From positions 249,014-313,013 of the forward strand of contig NZ_FRBI01000001.1 in assembly GCF_900142575.1 (NCBI RefSeq): DNA of 64,000 nt. The letters are read 5' to 3'. How positions within the stretch are numbered: position 1 is the first letter of the stretch; the number at the start of each line of letters is the position of its first letter. Below the pieces are notes generated by a model, which searched no databases, was not told where the DNA came from, and was given only the letters and a program-made list of their open reading frames with translations. Below are positions 1 to 8,272 of this stretch, piece after piece. Both the position numbers and the translations under genes were made by a program. Source of the DNA: Actinacidiphila paucisporea. Lineage in GTDB: Bacteria; Actinomycetota; Actinomycetes; Streptomycetales; Streptomycetaceae.

Positions 1-74
1 AGGCCAGGGCCGTCGCGGCCGAGACACTGGCGGCTGCGTACGACCGGATGGGCCTGGTGCCGGCCAAGCACTAG
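1..74 (+). CDS. trpS: Tryptophanyl-tRNA synthetase, C-terminal end (partial)
   Basis: Only the last 23 codons are in the window, ending ARAVAAETLAAAYDRMGLVP and a short tail before TAG at 72-74. The pattern ARAVAxETLxxxxxxxG is the usual C-terminal helix of bacterial TrpS, which charges tRNA-Trp in the cytoplasm. The assignment also rests on position: in Streptomyces trpS precedes a 2'-5' RNA ligase-like gene, which follows here. The body of the enzyme and its HIGH/KMSKS motifs lie outside the window, so the call is probable only. Confidence 0.6.
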   Translation, partial: ARAVAAETLAAAYDRMGLVPAKH

Positions 75-187
75 CACCGGGCGCAAGAGCGGCGGGGGAC
101 AACGGGGATACGGGGTAGGCGCGACGCGCATGACGACGGCGACGACCTGTGCCGCCGGCACCGACCTGGGGGAAAGGGGTGAACGCC

Positions 188-769
188 TTGGAGACCACCA
201 CGACGATCGGCGTGTCCATCGCGGTCCCGGAGCCGTACGGACGGCTGCTCCAGGACCGGCGCGCGGGCTTCGGCGACCCGGCCGCGTACGCCATCCCCAC
301 CCACATCACCCTGCTGCCCCCCACCGACGTCGGCTGCGCCGAGCTCCCGGCCTTCCGGCGGCACCTGGCCCAGGTCGCAGCCCAGGGGCACCCCTTCCCG
401 ATGCGCCTGCGCGGCACGGACACCTTCCGCCCGCTCTCCCCGGTGGTCTACGTCCGCCTCGCCGAGGGCGCCGCCGTCTGCGCCGACCTCCAGGAGCAGG
501 TCAGGTCCGGCCCCGTCGCCCGTGAGCTGCAGTTCCCCTACCACCCGCACGTCACCGTCGCCCACGGCATCCCCGAGGCAGCCATGGACCGCGCCCAGCG
601 CGAGCTCGCCGACTTCGCCGCCGAATGGACCACCACCGGCTTCGCCCTCTACGAGCAGGGCGGCGACGGCGTGTGGCGCAAGATGCGTGAATACCCTTTC
701 GCCGCGGAGGTCCCCACGGTGCCCCACCAGCAAGCGGTCCCGGTGCCCCGTGAGGCGACCCGCCTCTGA
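188..769 (+). CDS. 2'-5' RNA ligase / phosphodiesterase family protein
   Basis: About 193 residues of the two-histidine (2H) phosphoesterase superfamily. Two HxT motifs are visible, HIT near residue 39 and HVT near residue 121, which together form the catalytic pair that acts on 2',3'-cyclic or 2'-5' phosphodiester bonds of RNA. The physiological substrate of the actinobacterial members is not known to me. Start: a GGAAAGGGG purine tract at 171-179 best serves the TTG at 188; an in-frame GTG at 179 would overlap it, and an ATG at 149 has no good ribosome site. The gene is convergent with dprE2, with a hairpin between them. Confidence 0.75.
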   Translation: METTTTIGVSIAVPEPYGRLLQDRRAGFGDPAAYAIPTHITLLPPTDVGCAELPAFRRHLAQVAAQGHPFPMRLRGTDTFRPLSPVVYVRLAEGAAVCADLQEQVRSGPVARELQFPYHPHVTVAHGIPEAAMDRAQRELADFAAEWTTTGFALYEQGGDGVWRKMREYPFAAEVPTVPHQQAVPVPREATRL

Positions 770-782
770 CGGCGGGGCCGTC

Positions 783-806
783 CGGCGGGACCGTCGCGTC
801 CCGCCG
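783..806. terminator. Hairpin between convergent genes
   Basis: A perfect 9-bp stem (CGGCGGGAC, loop CGTCGC, GTCCCGCCG) sits between the stop at 769 and the opposing stop at 819. It has no U-tract, which is usual for terminators in high-GC actinobacteria, and can act in both directions. Confidence 0.55.
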
Positions 807-818
807 CGGCGGGGGCGC

Positions 819-1574
819 TCAGACCGGCAGGCGGCGGAAGACGGGGCGCGGGAGGTGGCGGACGGCCGCCATCACCAGGCGCAGCGTGCCCGGCACCCAG
901 ATCGTGGTGCTGCGGCGGCGCAGGCCCAGTTCGATGGCGGCGGCGACCTCGTCCGGGGTGCTGGCCAGCGGGGTGGCGGGGCGGCCCTCGGTCATGCGGG
1001 TGTGGACGAATCCGGGCCTGACCGTCATTACATGCACCCCCGAGCCGTGCATGGCGTCGGACAGGCCCTGGCAGAAGGCGTCGAGGCCCGCTTTGCTGCT
1101 GCCGTAGATGAAGTTGGCGCGGCGCGGGCGCTCGGCGGCGACCGAGGAGAGGACGACCAGGGAGCCGTGGCCCTGCGCCTGCAGGGCGGCCGCGCTGACC
1201 AGGGCGGCGGAGACGGCACCGGTGTAGTTGACCTGGGTGACGTGGACGGCGGCCAGCGGGTCCTGCTCGTCGCGGGCCTGGTCGCCCAGGACGCCGAAGG
1301 CGAGCAGCACCATGTCGACGTCGCCCTCGGTGAAGACCTTGCCGAGGGCGACCTCGTGCGAGGCGGGGTCGAGCGCGTCGAAGGGCACGGTCGTGACGAG
1401 CGCGCCGATCGTCCGCAGCGACTCGGCGGCGGCCTCCAGCTGCTCGCAGGGGCGGCCGGCGAGGAAGACCGTGCGCGTCCTGCGGGTGATCAGGCGGCGG
1501 GCGGTCGCGAGGCCGATCTCGGAGGTGCCGCCGAGGATCAGCAGGGACTGCGGGGCACCGAAGGCGTCCTTCAT
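819..1574 (-). CDS. dprE2: Decaprenylphosphoryl-2-keto-ribose reductase (DprE2-like SDR)
   Basis: A 251-aa short-chain dehydrogenase/reductase. The Rossmann motif GGTSEIG is at residues 15-21, and the catalytic Ser/Tyr/Lys set is visible (SSVA near 143 and YGSSK at 157-161). Immediate pairing with dprE1 and the matching family length point to DprE2, which reduces the 2-keto sugar made by DprE1 to decaprenylphosphoryl-D-arabinose using NADH at the inner membrane face. The start at 1574 follows a GGAGAG site; longer upstream readings lie inside dprE1. It lies 22 bp downstream of dprE1, so the two are probably one transcript. Confidence 0.85.
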   Translation of the reverse strand: MKDAFGAPQSLLILGGTSEIGLATARRLITRRTRTVFLAGRPCEQLEAAAESLRTIGALVTTVPFDALDPASHEVALGKVFTEGDVDMVLLAFGVLGDQARDEQDPLAAVHVTQVNYTGAVSAALVSAAALQAQGHGSLVVLSSVAAERPRRANFIYGSSKAGLDAFCQGLSDAMHGSGVHVMTVRPGFVHTRMTEGRPATPLASTPDEVAAAIELGLRRRSTTIWVPGTLRLVMAAVRHLPRPVFRRLPV

Positions 1575-1596
1575 GGGCTCTCCACGGAAGTCGGGG

Positions 1597-2979
1597 TCAC
1601 ACGCCCAGACGGCGGGCGAGGTCGGAGGTGATGGCGCCGCGCGGGTCGTAGCGGGTTCGCAGCTCGCGGAAGGCGTCGAGGCGCGGATACATCCTGGCGA
1701 GCACGTCCGGGCGCAGCCGGGCGTCCTTGGCCAGGTAGACGCGGCCGCCGGCGGCCGCCACCTCGTCGTCCAGCTCGTCGAGGAAGGCGGCCAGGCCCGG
1801 GAGGGTGGCCGGGATGTCCAGGGCCAGGGTCCAGCCGGGGACCGGGAAGGACAGCCAGCCGGGGTCGGCGTCGCCGAAGCGCTTGAGCACCGCGAGGAAG
1901 GACGGGCAGCGGCGGGAGCCGATGCGCCGCACGATCCGGCGCAGCGCGTCCTCCTCACCGTGGCCGACGACGAACTGGTACTGCACGAAGCCGCCGCGCC
2001 CGTAGATCCGGTTCCAGTCGGGCAGGCCGTCCAGCGGGTGGAAGAACGACGACAGCTTCCGCAGCCTGCCGCGCTGCTCGCGCGGGGCCTTGCGGTACCA
2101 GAACTCGTTGAAGAGGCCGACGCTGCGGCGGGTGAGCAGGCCCCCGGGCAGGAAGCGGGGGGTCGCGGGGAGGCGGGCGCCGGGGCTGAAGGCCAGCGGT
2201 TCGGCGCGCAGGCGGGGCGGCAGCGCGTCGAGCGGGGCGTGGTCGCCGCGGGTCAGCACCGCGCGGCCGGTCCGCGCGCCGCGCGCGAGCAGGTCGATCC
2301 AGGCGACCGAGTAGCGGTAGCGGTGGTCGTCGGCGGTGAGCCTGGCCATCACGTCGTCCAGGTCGGTGGCCCGCTCGGTGTCCACCGTCATCAGTGACGT
2401 CTCCACCGGCAGCAGCTCGACGGTGGCGGCCAGCACGACGCCGGTCAGCCCCATGCCGCCGGCCGTCGCCCAGAACAGGTCGGGCTCGTCCTCCGGGGTG
2501 ACCAGCCGGGTCTCGCCGTCGCCGGTGAGCAGCTCGATGGCGCGGACATGGCGGCAGAAGGAGCCCGAGGTGTGGTGGTTCTTGCCGTGGATGTCGGCGC
2601 CGATCGCGCCGCCCACGGTCACGTAGCGGGTGCCGGGGGAGACGGGGACGAACCAGCCGAGCGGCAGCAGCACCTGCATCAGGCGGTGCAGCGACACCCC
2701 CGCGTCGCACACCACCAGGCCGTTGACCGCGTCGATCTCGTGGATGCGGTCCAGACCCGTCATGTCCAGCACCGCGCCCCCGGCATTCTGCGCCGCGTCC
2801 CCGTACGCCCGCCCGAGCCCGCGGGCGATCGCCCCGCGCCCGCCGCACTCGCGCACGGCGCGCACCGCCTCCTCGTACGTGCCGGGGCGCAGCACCCGCG
2901 CGGAGCTGGGCGCGGTGCGGCCCCAACCAGTGACGGAGATGGCCTCGGCGGGAGGGTCGGCGGCGAAGGGTACGGGCAT
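1597..2979 (-). CDS. dprE1: Decaprenylphosphoryl-ribose 2'-oxidase (DprE1-like FAD enzyme)
   Basis: A 460-aa FAD-dependent oxidase of the VAO/PCMH fold, essentially the length of mycobacterial DprE1. The FAD-domain signature ARGLGRAYGD is near residues 51-60, the HGKNHHTSGSF loop near 130, and the AKDAR segment with the family lysine at about 418. The enzyme oxidises the 2'-OH of decaprenylphosphoryl-ribose; DprE2 completes the epimerisation. The residue that is cysteine in M. tuberculosis (C387, target of benzothiazinones) lies in the local context GWTLALDIP, where alanine occupies that position. Start: ATG 2979; the open frame continues upstream but there it is GC-rich read-through. A TATCTT box (minus strand, 3006-3001) lies 21 nt before the start. 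Confidence 0.87.
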   Translation of the reverse strand: MPVPFAADPPAEAISVTGWGRTAPSSARVLRPGTYEEAVRAVRECGGRGAIARGLGRAYGDAAQNAGGAVLDMTGLDRIHEIDAVNGLVVCDAGVSLHRLMQVLLPLGWFVPVSPGTRYVTVGGAIGADIHGKNHHTSGSFCRHVRAIELLTGDGETRLVTPEDEPDLFWATAGGMGLTGVVLAATVELLPVETSLMTVDTERATDLDDVMARLTADDHRYRYSVAWIDLLARGARTGRAVLTRGDHAPLDALPPRLRAEPLAFSPGARLPATPRFLPGGLLTRRSVGLFNEFWYRKAPREQRGRLRKLSSFFHPLDGLPDWNRIYGRGGFVQYQFVVGHGEEDALRRIVRRIGSRRCPSFLAVLKRFGDADPGWLSFPVPGWTLALDIPATLPGLAAFLDELDDEVAAAGGRVYLAKDARLRPDVLARMYPRLDAFRELRTRYDPRGAITSDLARRLGV

Positions 2980-3283
2980 ATCGCTGACCGTATCGCCCGG
3001 AAGATAGCAAAAGGGGGTTTTGCGGCGTTTCTCACCGTAAAGGGTGAGTGCCGCTGCGTGAGCGGGAGGCCCGCACGGTAATAACCCGGGGCTGGACGCA
3101 TCGCGGTGCGACACGTCGCACCCCGCGTGCGGACGGTGCGCGCACGCCCGGCGTGCGCACCGCGGAAGAGCTCCGCGGACGACCCGCGGCCACGCACGCG
3201 GGACCGGGACCCTCGCGGCCACCGCCGCGGGACCCGCCCCGCGCCCATGCCGCGGACCATCACGCGGAGGGAGAAAACCGCCG
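2980..3283. promoter_or_regulatory. Divergent promoter region of the dprE and PAP2-UbiA-GtrA units
   Basis: This 304-bp gap separates dprE1 (leftward) from the PAP2 gene (rightward). It holds an AT-richer stretch near 3000-3040, rare in this window. A TATCTT -10-like box faces dprE1, and a 6-bp hairpin/operator-like inverted repeat (CTCACC-N6-GGTGAG) lies at 3031-3048. No protein-coding pattern is convincing. A GGAGGGA ribosome site for the PAP2 gene closes the region. Confidence 0.45.
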
Positions 3284-4132
3284 ATGCGCCGATCCGACTC
3301 CGCCGCACAGCGCGGCACCTCGATATCCCGGCCCACCACCCCGCTCCCGGCCGGCCCGCCCGGCCCCTCCCGCGGCCTGACGACCGCGCCCGGCTCCGGC
3401 GGGGGGCGCCCGCCGCGCGGTGCCGGACCTCGGCGCCGGACGGCTCCCGGCGCCCGGCCGCGTAAGGGCCGCGTCGTGACCGCCGCCCGCCTCGACCTGC
3501 GGCTGGTCGGCCTCCTGCGGGACTGCGGCGGCGACCCGCGGATCGCGAACGCGGTCCGCGTGCTCGGGCGGACCGGCGAGCACGGTGCCGTGTGGATCGC
3601 CGCGGGCGCCGCCGGCGCACTCGGCGACAGCGAGCGCCGCCGCGCGTGGGTGCGGGCCACCGCCGTCGTCGCCGCCGCGCACGTGGCGAGCATGGGCATC
3701 AAGCGGCTGGTACGGCGCCCCCGTCCGCGTATCCCCGGGGCCGCGCCCCTCGTGCGGACCGCAGGGCGGCACAGCTTCCCCTCTTCGCACGCCACCTCCT
3801 CGGCCGCCGCCGTCGTCGCCTTCGGCGCGTTGCTCCCGGGCGCGGCCACCGTGCCGGTACTCGCCGCCGCCATCTGCGTCTCCCGGCTCGTCGCCGGGGT
3901 CCACTACCCCAGCGACGTCGCCTGCGGCGCCCTGCTGGGGGCCGCGGCGGCCCGGATGGGCCGTGCCTGGACGCTGGGCGCCGGGGGGCCCGCGGGAGCC
4001 GGGTGGCACGTCCTGCCGGGCGCCGGCGCCGCTGCCCGGTTCGCCGTCACCGGCGCGGGCGCCCGGTCCGTGGCGGTGGTCGCCGCGCATGTGCTGCCGG
4101 CCGCGGCCGCAGGCGGTGGGTCCCGTGGGTGA
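3284..4132 (+). CDS. PAP2-family lipid phosphatase (candidate decaprenylphosphoryl-5-phosphoribose phosphatase)
   Basis: A 282-aa membrane protein with all three PAP2 acid-phosphatase motifs: KRLVRRPRPR, SFPSSHATSS and SRLVAGVHYPSD. The first ~64 residues are Arg/Pro/Gly-rich and probably cytosolic. A GTG at 3476 would remove them, but the GGAGGGA at 3267-3273 favours ATG 3284. Mycobacterial Rv3807c, encoded next to the UbiA-type phosphoribosyltransferase, is the proposed phosphatase that removes the 5-phosphate from decaprenylphosphoryl-phosphoribose. The same neighbour relation here suggests this role. The stop overlaps the start of the UbiA gene. Confidence 0.72.
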   Translation: MRRSDSAAQRGTSISRPTTPLPAGPPGPSRGLTTAPGSGGGRPPRGAGPRRRTAPGARPRKGRVVTAARLDLRLVGLLRDCGGDPRIANAVRVLGRTGEHGAVWIAAGAAGALGDSERRRAWVRATAVVAAAHVASMGIKRLVRRPRPRIPGAAPLVRTAGRHSFPSSHATSSAAAVVAFGALLPGAATVPVLAAAICVSRLVAGVHYPSDVACGALLGAAAARMGRAWTLGAGGPAGAGWHVLPGAGAAARFAVTGAGARSVAVVAAHVLPAAAAGGGSRG

Positions 4133-5093
4133 ACCCTCAGCCGTGCTGGTCGAGGAGACCGCCGCCACCGGGGTGGCCGGGGTCGTGGCGCGGGGCAAGC
4201 CCGCACGGGAGCTGACCGGGGGTCTGCTGCGGACCGCGCGGCCGCGGCAGTGGGTCAAGAACGGGCTGGTGCTCGCCGCGCCCTTCGCCGCGGGGCGGCT
4301 GCTGTCGCTGCGCGACTCCGTACAGCTCGGCGTCGTGCTGGTGCTGTTCACCGCGTGCGCGTCGGCCGTCTACCTGATCAACGACGCCCGGGACGCCGAC
4401 GCCGACCGGGCCCACCCGGTCAAGCGGCGGCGTCCGGTGGCCTGCGGGCAGGTGCCCGTCGGCGCCGCCTATACCGCGGGCGGCCTGCTCGCGGTGGCCG
4501 CGCCCGTCACCGCCGCGCTGACGTGCAACGCCGACACCGCCGGCCTGCTCGCCGGCTATGTGGTGATGCAGCTCGCCTACTGCGTGTGGCTCAAGCACAT
4601 GCTGGTGGTCGACCTGGTGATCGTCACCACCGGCTTCCTGATGCGCGCGATGGCCGGCGGGGTCGCCCTCGGTATCGGCCTGTCCCGCTGGTTCCTGATC
4701 ACCTCCGGCTTCTGCGCGCTGTTCATGGTGGCGGCCAAACGCTATTCGGAGCTGGTACTGGTCTCCGGCGAAGGCGGCGACGTCGGCGCCACGCGCGCGC
4801 TGCTCGGTGAGTACACCCCGGGCTACCTGCGGTTCGTGTGGCAGCTGGCGGCGGGCGTCGGCATGCTGGCGTACTGCCTGTGGGCCATGGAGACCGGCGG
4901 TTCGGCCTCGGGCCTGCTCCCGTGGCGCCAGCTGTCGATGATCCCGTTCATCCTGTCGGTGCTGCGCTACGCGGTCTTCGCCGACGCCGGCTCGGCCGGC
5001 GCCCCCGAGGACGTACTGCTGCGCGACCGCGCCCTCGTGGTGATCGGCCTGGCCTGGGGCGCGCTGTACGTGCTCGCCGCGGTCAACAGATGA
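4125..5093 (+). CDS. Decaprenyl-phosphate phosphoribosyltransferase (UbiA family)
   Basis: A polytopic UbiA-superfamily prenyltransferase of about 322 residues. The signature NDARDADADRAHP with the following KRRRPVA holds the Mg2+/polyprenyl-phosphate-binding aspartates, and RPRQWVKNGLV near the N-terminus is typical of the Rv3806c (DPPR synthase) branch, which moves 5-phosphoribose from PRPP to decaprenyl phosphate. It thus makes the precursor for the PAP2 phosphatase and DprE1/E2. Start: GTG 4125 overlaps the PAP2 stop; GTG 4116 and GTG 4143 are in-frame alternatives. It is followed by an ATGA overlap with the GtrA gene, so translation is probably coupled. Confidence 0.82.
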   Translation: MGEPSAVLVEETAATGVAGVVARGKPARELTGGLLRTARPRQWVKNGLVLAAPFAAGRLLSLRDSVQLGVVLVLFTACASAVYLINDARDADADRAHPVKRRRPVACGQVPVGAAYTAGGLLAVAAPVTAALTCNADTAGLLAGYVVMQLAYCVWLKHMLVVDLVIVTTGFLMRAMAGGVALGIGLSRWFLITSGFCALFMVAAKRYSELVLVSGEGGDVGATRALLGEYTPGYLRFVWQLAAGVGMLAYCLWAMETGGSASGLLPWRQLSMIPFILSVLRYAVFADAGSAGAPEDVLLRDRALVVIGLAWGALYVLAAVNR

Positions 5094-5695
5094 GCGCACG
5101 CACCGAGTCACCCCGACGCACACTGCGGCGCCCGCCGCGCCTCGTACCGCGGCGGGCGGCCCGGCGTCCATCGCCGAGCCGCCCGGGGCCGCCGGGCCCA
5201 CCGCGCCGTGCCAGCCGCCCGGCCCGGCTGCGCCGCATGCTCCCCGAGATAGCCGGCTTCGCCCTCGCCGGGGGCGCCGCCTTCGCCGCCGACCTCGCAC
5301 TCTTCGTCTGGCTGCGCGGCCACACCGGTGTCGGGCCGCTCACCGCCAAGTCGCTGTCCTTCTTCGCCGGCTGCACCATCGCCTACCTCGGCAACGCGCT
5401 CGGCACCTACCGCCGCCGCGCCCCCACCGCGGGGCGGGCCCGCCGCTACGGCGTCTTCTTCGCCGTCAACGCCGCCGGCGCCGGCGTCCAACTGCTCTGC
5501 CTGGCCGGTTCGCACTACGTCCTGGGCTTCACCAGCCCGCGCGCGGACATCGTGTCGGGCGCCGGCGTCGGCATGGTGCTGGCCACCGCCCTGCGCTTCT
5601 GGGGCACCCGCACCCTGGTCTTCCGTACCGCCGGCCGGGGCAGGCGGAGCGTGCGGGGGCCCGCGCAGGGTAACCGACCGCCATGGACTGGCTGA
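5090..5695 (+). CDS. GtrA-family membrane protein (Rv3789-like)
   Basis: A 201-aa protein. Residues 1-48 are Arg/Pro-rich and disordered; then come four hydrophobic segments with the GtrA signature (EIAGFALAGGAAFAADLALF, LSFFAGCTIAYLGNALGTYR). GtrA proteins are linked to flipping or recruiting polyprenyl-linked sugars. Mycobacterial Rv3789, next to dprE1/dprE2, has been proposed as a decaprenylphosphoryl-arabinose translocase or as an anchor for the priming arabinosyltransferase. ATG 5090 overlaps the UbiA stop (ATGA), and the 3' end overlaps the YihY start by 13 bp. Confidence 0.75.
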   Translation: MSARTESPRRTLRRPPRLVPRRAARRPSPSRPGPPGPPRRASRPARLRRMLPEIAGFALAGGAAFAADLALFVWLRGHTGVGPLTAKSLSFFAGCTIAYLGNALGTYRRRAPTAGRARRYGVFFAVNAAGAGVQLLCLAGSHYVLGFTSPRADIVSGAGVGMVLATALRFWGTRTLVFRTAGRGRRSVRGPAQGNRPPWTG

Positions 5696-6636
5696 CCCGA
5701 ATCCCGTGGATCGGTCCACGGCTCGGGCCGTGGTACGACAGGCGCCTCAAGCACCTGGTCGACCGGGTGATGCGCACGCACGCCTGGCGGGCCTTCGCGC
5801 ACCTGCTGGACGTGCACTGGACGCGGCTGGCCGCCGCGATGACCTTCACCAGCTTCCTGGCGCTCTTCCCGCTGATCACGGTCGCCGCGGCGGTGGGCGC
5901 CGCGCTGCTGACGCAGAGTCAGCTCGACCGCCTGGAGCACAAGCTCACCGATCAGATCCCCGGCATCGCCGACCAGATCGACATCACCGGGCTGGTCGCC
6001 AACGCGGGCACCGTCGGCCTGATCGCGTCCGGTGTGCTGCTCTTCACCGGCATCGGCTGGGTCAGCTCGCTGCGGGACTGCCTGCGGGCGGTGTGGGGCA
6101 AGGACCGGTCGGACGAGAACGTGGTGGTGGGCAAGCTCACCGACGCCGGCATCCTGTTCGGCCTCGGCGTCGCCGTGCTGGTCTCGCTCGGCGCGTCGGG
6201 CTTCGCCACCGCAGCCGTCAACTGGACCGCCGACCGCATCGGCCTGTCCGAGCACAGCAGCGGGCGGGTCCTGCTGACCGTCGTCGGCTACATCCTCGCG
6301 GTCGTCGCCGACTTCCTGATCCTGCTCTACCTCCTCACCCTGATGCCGGGCGTCGACCCGCCGCGCCAGCCGGTGATCGTGGCGGCACTGATCGGCGCGG
6401 TGGGCCTGGAGGTCCTCAAGGTCGCCCTGGCCAGCTACCTGCAACGGGTCGCCGGCCGCAACATCTACGGCGCCTTCGGCACACCGGTCGCCCTGCTGCT
6501 GTGGTTCAACTTCATGGCCAAGCTGCTGCTGTACTGCGCCGCCTGGACCGTCACCCCGCGCCATGCCCCCGACCAGCCGCCGCCCGAGCCCCCCGGGCCC
6601 GAGCCCGAGGGGGGCGCGACCCGCTGGGCGCGGTGA
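5683..6636 (+). CDS. YihY/BrkB-family inner-membrane protein
   Basis: A 317-aa protein with about six membrane segments. The family pattern is clear: HWTRLAAAMTFTSFLALFP near residues 46-64 and the C-terminal NIYGAFGTPVALLLWFNFMA region. The biochemical role of YihY proteins is unsettled (older annotations as RNase BN are wrong). It begins inside the 3' end of the GtrA gene and so belongs to the same transcript. A short acidic/proline tail ends the protein. It is convergent with the carboxypeptidase gene, 41 bp apart. Confidence 0.8.
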   Translation: MDWLTRIPWIGPRLGPWYDRRLKHLVDRVMRTHAWRAFAHLLDVHWTRLAAAMTFTSFLALFPLITVAAAVGAALLTQSQLDRLEHKLTDQIPGIADQIDITGLVANAGTVGLIASGVLLFTGIGWVSSLRDCLRAVWGKDRSDENVVVGKLTDAGILFGLGVAVLVSLGASGFATAAVNWTADRIGLSEHSSGRVLLTVVGYILAVVADFLILLYLLTLMPGVDPPRQPVIVAALIGAVGLEVLKVALASYLQRVAGRNIYGAFGTPVALLLWFNFMAKLLLYCAAWTVTPRHAPDQPPPEPPGPEPEGGATRWAR

Positions 6637-6677
6637 ACCGGGGGAGCCGCAGCCGAGCCGACCGGCGGGCGGCCGGG

Positions 6678-8120
6678 TCAGCCGCGCTTGCGACGGCGCG
6701 TTCCACGGCCGGCGCGGCGGCTCGGCCCGCCGGAGCCCTCCGACCCGCCGCCGGTTTCGCCGCCGGTTCCGCCGTCCGCTCCGTCGTCCGCTCCGGCGTC
6801 GGTTTCGTCGTCCGCTCCGGCGTCGGTTTCGCCGTCCGGCACGATGCCGGTTCCGCCGTCCGGCACGATGCCGGGGAGCGGGCGCCGGCGGCGGATGACG
6901 GCGATGACGACCGCCAGGAGCAGCGCCGTACCCGCGGTGATGCCGGCGGCCGTCCACAGGCCGCTCGACGAGGACGACGACGTGCTCGTCGACGCGTCGA
7001 TCCGCTTGGCCGCGGAGGAGGTCGGCACTGGCGAGGCCGACGCCTTCACCTGGCTCAGCGGCGGCACCAGGGTGCCGACCGGTTTGGCGGTGGCGTCCGC
7101 CGCGAAGCCCCAGTCCAGCAGCGCGCCCGCCTCGCGGTAGACGTTGTTGTGCCCGGGCGCCGGGTTCATCACGGTGACCAGCAGCTTGCGGCCGCCGCGC
7201 TCCGCCACGCCGGTGTAGGTGGCGCCCGCGTTGGTCGTGTTGCCGTTCTTGACGCCCGCGATGCCCGGGTAGCGCTTCAGGTCGTAGTCGCCGCTGAGCA
7301 GGCGGTCGGTGTTCTGGATCTGGAACGAGTCGCGGACCTTCGTCGGCTTGCCGTTCTTGTCCTTCTTGTAGTCGCCGGGGAACTGCGCGACGACCGTGGA
7401 GCAGTAGGCGCGGAAGTCCGCGTTCTGCAGGCCCTGCCGGGCGAAGAGCGTGAGGTCGTACGCGCTGCTGTGCTGCCCCGGCTCGTCGTAGCCGTCGGGC
7501 GTGACGACGTGGGTGTCGTTCGCCTGCAGCTCCTTGGCCAGGGCGTTCATGTCCGCGACGGTCTTGGGCACGCCGCCGTTCATCGCCGCCAGCACGTGGA
7601 CGGCGTCATTGCCCGAGCGCAGGAAGACCCCGAGCCACAGGTCGCGCACCGAGTAGCCCTGGTTCTCCTGTATTCCGACCAGGCTGCTGCCGTCGCCCAT
7701 GCCGTTGAGGTCGCTCGCGGCGACGACGTGCTGCTCGGTCGACGGGAATCTGGGCAGCACGGCGTCCGCGAAGAGCATCTTCAGGGTGCTGGCCGGGGCG
7801 AGCTGCCAGTGCGCGTTGTGCGCGGCGAGGATGTCGCCGGTCTCCGCGTCGGCCACCACCCACGACCGGGCGGTCAGCTTGGCAGGCAGCGCCGGCACAC
7901 CGCCCGACAGGTCCACCTGGGTGCCCGGCAGCCCGAGCCGGTCGCCGCCGACCGTCGACATCCGCGCGGGCGGCTGCGGCACCTTCGGCCCGCGCTCCGG
8001 GGCGGCCGTGGCCACCCCGGTCGTGAGGGTGCCGCCCAGCAGCACGGCGGTCGCGGTGACGGCCAGGATGCGATGGCGCAGCGCGCGTCGGGCGGGTGGC
8101 GCGGTCTGAGACGTAGGCAC
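6678..8120 (-). CDS. D-alanyl-D-alanine carboxypeptidase, membrane-anchored (PBP5/DacA class)
   Basis: A 480-aa exported enzyme that trims the terminal D-Ala of peptidoglycan pentapeptides. An N-terminal hydrophobic segment (about residues 18-42) serves as signal. The active-site SxxK is STLK in APASTLKM, the second motif is SGN in RSGNDAVHV, and the third is KNG (GVKNGNTTNAG) where many family members have KTG. A transmembrane helix near residues 392-415 is followed by basic residues and a ~65-residue Gly/Asp/Thr-rich cytosolic tail built of repeats. The final RRRKRG is strongly basic. The DNA for the tail contains tandem repeats (6784-6874), so its length probably varies between strains. 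Confidence 0.85.
   Translation of the reverse strand: MPTSQTAPPARRALRHRILAVTATAVLLGGTLTTGVATAAPERGPKVPQPPARMSTVGGDRLGLPGTQVDLSGGVPALPAKLTARSWVVADAETGDILAAHNAHWQLAPASTLKMLFADAVLPRFPSTEQHVVAASDLNGMGDGSSLVGIQENQGYSVRDLWLGVFLRSGNDAVHVLAAMNGGVPKTVADMNALAKELQANDTHVVTPDGYDEPGQHSSAYDLTLFARQGLQNADFRAYCSTVVAQFPGDYKKDKNGKPTKVRDSFQIQNTDRLLSGDYDLKRYPGIAGVKNGNTTNAGATYTGVAERGGRKLLVTVMNPAPGHNNVYREAGALLDWGFAADATAKPVGTLVPPLSQVKASASPVPTSSAAKRIDASTSTSSSSSSGLWTAAGITAGTALLLAVVIAVIRRRRPLPGIVPDGGTGIVPDGETDAGADDETDAGADDGADGGTGGETGGGSEGSGGPSRRAGRGTRRRKRG
6784..6874. repeat. Tandem repeats encoding the carboxypeptidase tail
   Basis: Two adjacent 24-bp units (6784-6807 and 6808-6831) are identical and are followed by two 19-bp copies of CCGTCCGGCACGATGCCGG (6832-6850 and 6856-6874). 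All are in frame with the gene and encode DGETDAGADDETDAG-like acidic repeats. Confidence 0.8.
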
Positions 8121-8259
8121 CGCAAGAACGTACAGGGCTCAGCTGTCCGTTCCCTGCCCAGGGTTACCCCGCACCCAGGTGATCCCCTCCGCCCCAGGAG
8201 CCGCCCCCGGCTCCGACGGCCCCCCCGCCCCCGGACTTCGGGTGCGGCGCGACGCCGCT

Positions 8260-8265
8260 CATACT
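8260..8265 (+). promoter_or_regulatory. Probable leaderless -10 box (CATACT)
   Basis: CATACT ends 7 nt before the ATG at 8273 and no Shine-Dalgarno sequence is present. This spacing places the transcription start at or next to the start codon. Confidence 0.45.
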
Positions 8266-8272
8266 GGGACTT

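Noticed and set aside
2980..3873. N-terminal extension of dprE1 giving a 758-residue protein
   Set aside because: The extra part is Arg/Pro/Ala read-through antisense to the PAP2 gene; ATG 2979 gives the normal length.
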